64,000 nucleotides of DNA from Dehalococcoidales bacterium. Its GTDB lineage: Bacteria > Chloroflexota > Dehalococcoidia > Dehalococcoidales > UBA2162. Of this stretch, positions 58,409 through 64,000 are shown one piece after another (within the stretch, counting starts at the first letter, position 1; the number at the start of each line of letters is the position of its first letter). The stretch spans positions 1-64,000 of the forward strand of contig JAUYHA010000155.1 in NCBI GenBank assembly GCA_030690265.1, in the 5' to 3' direction. The notes under the pieces were generated by a model, which saw only the letters and a list, made by a program, of their open reading frames with translations, was not told where the DNA came from and did no database searches. The translations under genes and the position numbers were made by a program.

Positions 58409-59383
58409 CTACTTCCTTCGGCGAGTAACATAATCGGCTAAATCAATCAATGGCTGACCGCTATCACTATCCGGTAATTGCCCGAGGTTACGGCAGCCTT
58501 TAGAGCAAAAAGCCGAGGCAATTTCATAGCACTCTTCAATAATCGAAGAGTCGCTCACCAGTTCTATCGCCTGCATTACTTCGGCTTCACTGTTTCCATT
58601 CTGAAACAACCGTTTTACCGGGTTATCATCGGGATAACGCTCCAGAATAAGTATTGAGGGCAAGGTAAGGGTCCCCTGAATTAAATCTGAGGCTACCGGC
58701 TTACCCAGTTCTTCTTCAGTGCCGATAAAATCCAGGATGTCATCCACTATTTGAAAAGCGATGCCGAGGTTACAGCCATACTCAATTAGAATCTGGATTG
58801 ATTTTTCCGGAGCCTGGCTTAAGACGGCGCCCGTCTCAGTAGCCATAGAGAAGAGAGCGGCAGTTTTCTGGGCAACCCTCTGGAAATACTGCTGGCGGGT
58901 CTGCTCCAGACTAAAAGCGTGGTGAGCCTGGTTTAATTCTCCGCTGGAGATAATTTTAAGGGTCTCGGCGAACAGCTTTATTGCTCGCAGATTGTTGGTG
59001 CTGGCGGTGAGAGCGCCGGCTTCGGCAAAGAGGTAATCACCTAGAAGCACCGCCTTCTTCTTTCCCCACAACTTATTAACTGTTGGCTTACCCCGGCGGA
59101 CCAGAGAGTTATCAATAGCATCATCGTGAACCAGGGTAGCCGTATGCATCACCTCAACAGCCGTAGCCATAGGTAGAAGATTATCAAGGTTGTAGTCATA
59201 GAACTTGCCTGCCAGCAAAGTAAGGAAAGGGCGAATTCTTTTGCCGCTGCTCTCCAGGCTATACTCCAACAGGTCTGACAGGCCGAGGACACTTTCCTGA
59301 CTCATCAACCTCAGCATTTCCTCTACCTTATCCAGGTCTTCCTGAACAGATTCATAAATTGTGCTTAGGTTCAAGGTTTTCAT
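58409..59383 (-). CDS. Trans-isoprenyl diphosphate synthase (polyprenyl synthetase)
   Basis: 324 residues. First Asp-rich motif LVHDDAIDN (DDxxD) and second FQIVDDILDF (DDxxD), with the RRGKPTVN and GKPVASDLIQGTLTLPSILI regions. It elongates farnesyl or geranylgeranyl diphosphate to a long chain, for quinone side chains or the cell-wall carrier. Bulky residues near DDAID suggest a longer product than farnesyl but the exact length cannot be read. It lies 36 bases downstream of metG on the same strand. Confidence 0.92.
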   Translation of the reverse strand: MKTLNLSTIYESVQEDLDKVEEMLRLMSQESVLGLSDLLEYSLESSGKRIRPFLTLLAGKFYDYNLDNLLPMATAVEVMHTATLVHDDAIDNSLVRRGKPTVNKLWGKKKAVLLGDYLFAEAGALTASTNNLRAIKLFAETLKIISSGELNQAHHAFSLEQTRQQYFQRVAQKTAALFSMATETGAVLSQAPEKSIQILIEYGCNLGIAFQIVDDILDFIGTEEELGKPVASDLIQGTLTLPSILILERYPDDNPVKRLFQNGNSEAEVMQAIELVSDSSIIEECYEIASAFCSKGCRNLGQLPDSDSGQPLIDLADYVTRRRK

Positions 59384-59419
59384 TCAAGATTCTCCTTATT
59401 AGATAATATAATTGCAAAT

Positions 59420-61162
59420 CTACTTATGGAGAGCATGCCCCAGCCGCCTGCTTTCCTCCTCAGCCAGCTTTTCATCCAGCTTGACAAACAGAGGCTTGGG
59501 GAAAAGCAACTTTTGCCCCGGTTCCGGCACGGTTGGTCGCCAGCCATAATCTTCAACCTTACCCTCAAAGCCCAGATATTCATGCACTTTCTGCGAGCTA
59601 AAGGGTAAAAAGGGGTAAAGCGCTGTTTTCAGACAAGAAATTACATAAAGAGCCACATAGAGTGAATCGGCGGCTGCCTGCTTATCTTCCTTAATTATTT
59701 TCCAGGGCGACTTCCCGTCAAGATACTGATTTGTATCACGAGCAACCATCATAATCTTCAGCAGTGCCTGTTTAAAATTGCATTTGCTAATGAGGTCTCC
59801 TGCTTCCAGGAAAAGAAATTCTTTAGCATTTTCGATTATATCAAAGCTGTTTCTATCTACGATATTCCTCATTCCTGTCGTGTCTAAATCTTCGTTGATG
59901 TCCAGATATTTACGAATCTCACCGTACCTGCTGTGCTCGGGCACATGCCCATCAAAGTTGCGGTAAGTAAAGGTGAGCACCCGGTTGACCAGATTGCCGT
60001 AGGTTGCCACCAGCTCATCGTTGTTGCGGCGAATAAACTCACGCCAGGAAAAATCGGTATCCCCTGTTTCCGGCATATTGATTGACAGCAGGTAACGCAG
60101 CGGGTCCGGGTCATAGCGCGAGAGATAGTCAGGCACCCAGACCGCCCAGTTCTGGCTGGTAGAAAGCTTCCTGCCCTCAATGGTCAGAAACTCGTTAGCC
60201 GGCACATCATAAGGAAGATTAAGGTCACCATAGCCCATCAGCATCGCCGGCCAGATAAGGGTATGGAAGGGAATATTGTCTTTGCCGATAAAATAATATC
60301 CTTTAGCATATCCCTGCCAGAAAGAGCGCCACTTTTCACTGTCGCCGGTAGACCTTGCCCACTCCTTGCTTGCCGAGAGGTAGCCGATGACTGCCTCAAA
60401 CCAGACATAGAGGCGCTTGTTCTCAAAGCCTTCCACGGGTACCGGCACTCCCCAGTTTATATCACGGGTAATCGCCCTGTCCCTTAATCCTTCCTTCAGA
60501 TAGCGACGGGTAAGGTTAAGGACATTAGGACGCCACTGGTCTTGCTTTTCCACCCAGGCAGCCAGCCTGTCCTCAAAGGCACTGAGTTTCAGAAAGAAAT
60601 GCTCTGAGTCCCTGAACTCGGGAGTGCTGCCACAAATACGACAGTGCGGGTTAATCAGTTCCTCAACAGTCATCGGTTTGCCGCACTTATCACACTGGTC
60701 GCCACGGGCACCCGGGGATTGACAGTAAGGGCAGGTGCCCTCGACATAGCGGTCGGGCAGAAAACGCTGGCAGTTAGGGCAGAAGGGCTGTGACATGGTA
60801 GATTTATAAATATAGCCTCTATCAAGCAGGGTAAGGAAAATATCCTGAGCTACCTCGGCATGATTGGCAGTGCCGGTAGTAGTAAACAGGTCAAAGGAAA
60901 TACCCAGCTTCTGCCAGGAATCAAGGAACTGCCGGTAATACTCGCCAACAACTTCGCCCGGTTTTTTCCCCTCCTGCTCAGCCTTGATTGTTATCGGTGT
61001 GCCGTGCTGGTCTGAACCTGATACCATCAATACTTCATTCCCCTTAAGGCGGTGATAGCGGGCAAAGATGTCGGCGGGCAGATAGGCTCCGGCGATATGT
61101 CCCAGGTGCAGGGGACCGTTAGCATAGGGCCAGGCAACGCCAATAAGAATTTTCTCGCTCAT
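59420..61162 (-). CDS. metG: Methionyl-tRNA synthetase
   Basis: About 580 residues from ATG 61162 (MSEKILIGVAWPYANGPLH), preferred over GTG-type 61192. Class I HIGH-like HLGH, KMSKS-like GRKLSTSQNWA (KLSTS), and four Cys pairs of the zinc knuckle: CPNC, CPYC, CDKC and CRIC, so the two-zinc form. There is no C-terminal EMAP-type tRNA-binding domain. It charges initiator and elongator tRNA-Met. A small zinc-binding gene and rsmI lie upstream on the same strand. Confidence 0.95.
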   Translation of the reverse strand: MSEKILIGVAWPYANGPLHLGHIAGAYLPADIFARYHRLKGNEVLMVSGSDQHGTPITIKAEQEGKKPGEVVGEYYRQFLDSWQKLGISFDLFTTTGTANHAEVAQDIFLTLLDRGYIYKSTMSQPFCPNCQRFLPDRYVEGTCPYCQSPGARGDQCDKCGKPMTVEELINPHCRICGSTPEFRDSEHFFLKLSAFEDRLAAWVEKQDQWRPNVLNLTRRYLKEGLRDRAITRDINWGVPVPVEGFENKRLYVWFEAVIGYLSASKEWARSTGDSEKWRSFWQGYAKGYYFIGKDNIPFHTLIWPAMLMGYGDLNLPYDVPANEFLTIEGRKLSTSQNWAVWVPDYLSRYDPDPLRYLLSINMPETGDTDFSWREFIRRNNDELVATYGNLVNRVLTFTYRNFDGHVPEHSRYGEIRKYLDINEDLDTTGMRNIVDRNSFDIIENAKEFLFLEAGDLISKCNFKQALLKIMMVARDTNQYLDGKSPWKIIKEDKQAAADSLYVALYVISCLKTALYPFLPFSSQKVHEYLGFEGKVEDYGWRPTVPEPGQKLLFPKPLFVKLDEKLAEEESRRLGHALHK

Positions 61163-61203
61163 TTTACTCAATACTTTACCATTACCGGTCACCAGGAGCT
61201 AAA

Positions 61204-61416
61204 TCACCGGAAGGTGAGTATCCGTTCCTTTTTTTCTTCCTGATATGAAGCATAGCCCTTTTGCAGGGCGCATTCAACACAGTAGTGGACTGTCTTCCCC
61301 TCTTCCACCTCAACCCCATCCTCCTCATCAATAGCCAGATAACGCCCGGCGTGAGGTATCTGGCGATGGCAGCTATCACACTGGATTTCCCCTAAAGAAA
61401 TACATCCACGACGCAT
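61204..61416 (-). CDS. Small Cys-rich protein (zinc-binding, unknown function)
   Basis: 70 residues with CDSC (about 13/16) and CVEC (about 46/49), separated by a charged middle, the layout of a treble-clef or ribbon zinc protein. It is between rsmI and metG with AGGAGG-like sequence upstream, all minus strand. Not a known tRNA-related protein; its place suggests an accessory to translation genes. A longer overlapping reading frame on the same strand is less likely. Confidence 0.6.
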   Translation of the reverse strand: MRRGCISLGEIQCDSCHRQIPHAGRYLAIDEEDGVEVEEGKTVHYCVECALQKGYASYQEEKKERILTFR

Positions 61417-61451
61417 TTTTTCAGCCTCCTAACTTTTTTGTAACCCGAGCC

Positions 61452-62261
61452 TTAATTAAGCCAGGCACGGTAAAGCTCTTTCCTTGATAGACCTGTTTCT
61501 CCAGCCACTTTAGCTATGGCTTCTTTAGCAGTTACTCCAGCCAGGCGCATCTGGTTCAACTCTTGTTCTATAGCTTCTGTCAATGGCGCTTTATTCACCC
61601 CGGTATTACCTTCAATGACCAGGGTAAACTCGCCCCTGGGTTGGGTAAAATGCTCTATCGCCTGGCTTATTTTTCCCCGAAAGACCTCTTCGTGAATCTT
61701 AGTTAGCTCACGGCAGACAGCTATTCTTCTGTCACCGAGACTGACAAGCATATCTTTCAAAGTAGCCGGGAGACGGTGGGGAGCTTCCAGGATAATAATA
61801 GTACCGGGACGGTCAGCTACAGATTCTAGAATCTTACGCCGGCTGCCCGCCTTCCGGGGAAGAAAACCCAGATAGGTGAACCTGTCCGTAGGTAGCCCGG
61901 AGATAGTAAGTGCGGCAATAACCGCCGAAGGTCCGGGAACGGGAACAACCAGTATCTCCCTCCGGACAGCCGCCGTAATCAGCTCATAGCCAGGGTCAGA
62001 CATGCCCGGTGTTCCGGCTTCGGAAACAAGGGCAACATCACCCTCTTCAAGATAATTCAGGATGTAGTCCAGCTTGGTCAACTTATTATGTTCGTGGTAA
62101 CTGGTCATCAGCGTCTTAATATCATAGGCGGCAAGAAGCCGTTTCGTTTTACGGGTATCCTCGGCAGCAATGAGCCCCACTTCGCGCAGGACACGGAGAG
62201 CACGCAGCGAAACATCCTCCAGATTGCCAATAGGGGTAGCCACAACATAGAGGGTAGGCAT
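61452..62261 (-). CDS. rsmI: 16S rRNA (cytidine1402-2'-O)-methyltransferase RsmI
   Basis: About 269 residues from ATG 62261 (MPTLYVVATPIGNLEDVSLR), where the family begins; an ATG at 62324 with GGGGAAG upstream would add 21 residues and is possible. The SAM-binding VATPIGNL, AEDTRKTKRLL, YHEHNK, VSEAGTPGMSDPG and VPGPSAVIAALTISG motifs are complete. The C-terminal helix (GVTAKEAIAKVAGETGLSRK) is normal. It modifies the ribosomal decoding centre. Confidence 0.95.
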   Translation of the reverse strand: MPTLYVVATPIGNLEDVSLRALRVLREVGLIAAEDTRKTKRLLAAYDIKTLMTSYHEHNKLTKLDYILNYLEEGDVALVSEAGTPGMSDPGYELITAAVRREILVVPVPGPSAVIAALTISGLPTDRFTYLGFLPRKAGSRRKILESVADRPGTIIILEAPHRLPATLKDMLVSLGDRRIAVCRELTKIHEEVFRGKISQAIEHFTQPRGEFTLVIEGNTGVNKAPLTEAIEQELNQMRLAGVTAKEAIAKVAGETGLSRKELYRAWLN

Positions 62262-62364
62262 TACCTTATCTTGCCTTAATCTCAAGCCCGGTGTAAATTC
62301 TTTCCCGGATAAACCCTCCAACATTATAACTTCCCCACCCCCCGTTTGTCTACTTAAGTGGAAA

Positions 62365-62398
62365 GAGATTGCCACGGGCTAAAGCCCTCGCAATGACA
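62365..62398. repeat. Partial family B repeat
   Basis: GAGATTGCCACGGGCT then AAAGCCCTCGCAATGACA: the right half of a family B element with an internal GGGCTAAAGCCC hairpin. Lies in the divergent gap between rsmI and the CoA transferase. Confidence 0.75.
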
Positions 62399-62519
62399 GA
62401 ATAGTTGCTAAACAATCTAAACTGACGGAGTTGCGGAGGCAGAGTAAAGGGTGGTATAAATATATCTGGCAGACTGCTCATTGCTGAAGGAGACCTCGAA
62501 GATAAAAGAAGTTACCGGT

Positions 62520-64000
62520 ATGCTCAGCCCCTATCGGGTTTTAGACCTAACCGACGAGAAAGGGCTTTTTTGCGGCAAGCTCCTTGCTGACCTGGGTGCC
62601 GATGTTATCAAGGTGGAAAAACCCGGGGGCGACCCGGCCAGAAAGATAGGACCCTTCTATCATGACGAGGCTGACCCGGAAAAGAGCCTTTTCTGGTTTG
62701 CCTTCAATACCAACAAGAGAGGCATCACACTGGATATTGAAACCACCGAGGGGCAAGAGCTCTTCAGGAGACTGGTCAAAACGGCTGATTTCGTCATCGA
62801 GTCCTTTCCACCGGGATACATGGACAAACTTGGTCTGAGCTACCCGTCTCTTGAGAAAACAAATCCCGGGATAATCCTGGTTTCTATCACCCCTTTCGGT
62901 CAGACGGGACCCTACAAGGATTATAAGACCTCCGACCTCATTGCCTGGGCAATGGGTGGTCATATGTATCCCTATGGCGATGCCGACCGCCCCCCGCTCC
63001 ACGTCAGCCACCACTCCCAGGCTTATCTTCACGCTGCCCTCCAGGCGGCAGGGGGAGCACTGATTGCCCTCCGCCACCGGCAGCAGACCGGGGAAGGGCA
63101 GCAGGTGGATGTCTCCATCCAGGAAGCGGTGGTCCGCAGCGGTGATACCGGCACACTCAACTGGGATATGAGGAAGGTTATCAGCCGGCGGGGAGGAGGA
63201 GGCTGGCTACGCCTGCAGAGCCAGAGACGGATATGGACCTGTAAAGACGGCTATGTCCTTTTCTTCTACCACGGTGGGGCGCAGGCAAACCGCCACAACC
63301 TGCCTTTCATACACTGGATGGATGAGGAAGGAATGGCGGATGAGTTTCTAAAAGGAATCGACTGGGATACCTTTAACTTTGCTATGGCAAGCCAGGATAT
63401 GCTGGAGCGCATAGCTGCTCCGACGGGTAAATTTCTTATGAACCACACCAAAGCCGAGCTTCTGGAAGAGGCGGTGAAGCGCCGTTTTATGCTTTACCCG
63501 GTATCCAGCACCAGAGATATCATGGAGAGCGTCCAGCTTGCTGCCCGGGACTTCTGGGTGAAGATTGAACACCCCGAATTGAAAACAACGATAACCTACC
63601 CCGGTGCTTTCGCCAAAGCTTCAGGAGCACCTCCCCGTATCCGGCGGCGGGCACCTCTTATCGGCGAGCACAATCGGGAGATTTATGAACATGAGCTGGC
63701 TCTTTCCGGAGAGGAACAGGAATTAAGTCAAGCCGAGGTGGGGAAGCCGGAGAAAAAACCGCTTGAGGGAATAAAGGTTCTCGATTTCGGCACCCAGGCA
63801 GTAGGCCCGATAACCGGCAAAATCCTTGCCGAGTTCGGTGCCGAGGTGATTAAGATAGAGGGCAGGACCCGCTTTGATTTCTGGCGGGGGCGCCCTCCTT
63901 TCAAAGACGACATTCCCGGGTTAAATCGCAGCGGTAATTTTAACCAGGATAACACGGGCAAGCTCAGCGTCGCCCTTAATCTCGCCCAGCCCGGCGGGGT
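62520..64000 (+). CDS. Class III CoA transferase (CaiB/BaiF), two fused domains, 3' truncated
   Basis: At least 493 residues, open to the window end. Domain 1 begins YRVLDLTDEKGLFCGKLLAD with LGADVIKVEKPGGDPARK, ITLDIETTEGQELF and QTGPYKDYKTSDLIAWAMGG; a second copy starts at about residue 419 (GIKVLDFGTQAVGPITGKIL, EFGAEVIKIEG). The usual family member is one domain of about 400 residues. It moves CoA between acids. In copy 1 the catalytic-Asp region (YKTSDLIAWAMGG) is present, in copy 2 it lies beyond the window. ATG 62520 chosen; upstream TTG 62481 is in frame. Partner of the acyl-CoA dehydrogenases in fatty or aromatic acid use is inference. Confidence 0.85.
   Translation, partial: MLSPYRVLDLTDEKGLFCGKLLADLGADVIKVEKPGGDPARKIGPFYHDEADPEKSLFWFAFNTNKRGITLDIETTEGQELFRRLVKTADFVIESFPPGYMDKLGLSYPSLEKTNPGIILVSITPFGQTGPYKDYKTSDLIAWAMGGHMYPYGDADRPPLHVSHHSQAYLHAALQAAGGALIALRHRQQTGEGQQVDVSIQEAVVRSGDTGTLNWDMRKVISRRGGGGWLRLQSQRRIWTCKDGYVLFFYHGGAQANRHNLPFIHWMDEEGMADEFLKGIDWDTFNFAMASQDMLERIAAPTGKFLMNHTKAELLEEAVKRRFMLYPVSSTRDIMESVQLAARDFWVKIEHPELKTTITYPGAFAKASGAPPRIRRRAPLIGEHNREIYEHELALSGEEQELSQAEVGKPEKKPLEGIKVLDFGTQAVGPITGKILAEFGAEVIKIEGRTRFDFWRGRPPFKDDIPGLNRSGNFNQDNTGKLSVALNLAQPGG

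Noticed and set aside
62547-63572. Minus-strand frames inside the CoA transferase region
   Set aside because: They are antisense to a clear two-domain CaiB/BaiF protein on the plus strand.

Overview
The window reads as a chromosomal segment of a bacterium that is most probably a Chloroflexota member of the Dehalococcoidia type. This is inferred from the look of the proteins and gene content (archaeal-like winged-helix and ribbon-helix-helix proteins, GH3-family enzyme, UbiD-family decarboxylase, acyl-CoA dehydrogenases, class III CoA transferase, sodium-pump decarboxylase parts), not from a search. No transposase, integrase, CRISPR array or phage gene was seen. A tRNA-Gly(CCC) and an isolated 5S rRNA are present.

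Layout. 1-640: the 3' end of an unknown gene, a small zinc-ribbon protein and a terminator. 641-8939 (minus): a type IV pilus operon with PilB, PilC, two prepilins, a large PilX-like pseudopilin candidate, a PilO-like protein and a PilM-PilN fusion, driven by a near-consensus promoter at 8972-9001. 9028-19532: a signal-transduction island with two histidine kinases, four response regulators, a DivIVA-like coiled-coil protein, two small DNA-binding proteins, a GH3 enzyme and a methyltransferase. Two of the response regulators and the coiled-coil protein end in the same unrecognised domain of about 105 residues. 19694-24745 (minus): tRNA-Gly, a phosphofructokinase with an altered GGDGS motif, a carboxyltransferase and two acyl-CoA dehydrogenases. 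24881-29311: 5S rRNA, clpC, then gamma, biotin-carrier and beta subunits of a sodium-translocating decarboxylase whose likely carboxyltransferase partner is at 20788. 29394-35338: radA and a ubiD / zinc ribbon / ispD / ispF / cysS run. 35344-38926 (minus): a B12-dependent radical SAM enzyme, then a small heme-copper-oxidase-like membrane protein, a c-type cytochrome and a membrane protein. 39181-46775: remA-gmk, phosphate transport, rsfS, ndk, the thiL-tsaE-tsaB operon, a ferredoxin and a Crp/Fnr regulator. 47055-62324: cation efflux, HAD phosphatase, L25, Mfd, an AP-endonuclease-like TIM barrel, FtsH, a prenyl synthase, MetG and RsmI. 62520-64000: a two-domain CoA transferase that runs off the window.

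Many intergenic gaps are filled by related palindromic repeats whose ends read TGTCATT(C/G)... and whose interiors are assembled from a small set of modules (for example CTCGTTCCGATT and GTCAGAGTGAA). One set of these modules lies in frame inside the cysS coding region and adds roughly 27 residues to the enzyme. Next to it, the ispF-cysS gap is ten perfect copies of a 13-bp unit that begins inside the ispF 3' end, and ispD just upstream has no standard start codon ahead of its conserved N-terminal motif. These three oddities within 2 kb, together with the shared output domain of the signalling island, are the parts of the window most worth following up.
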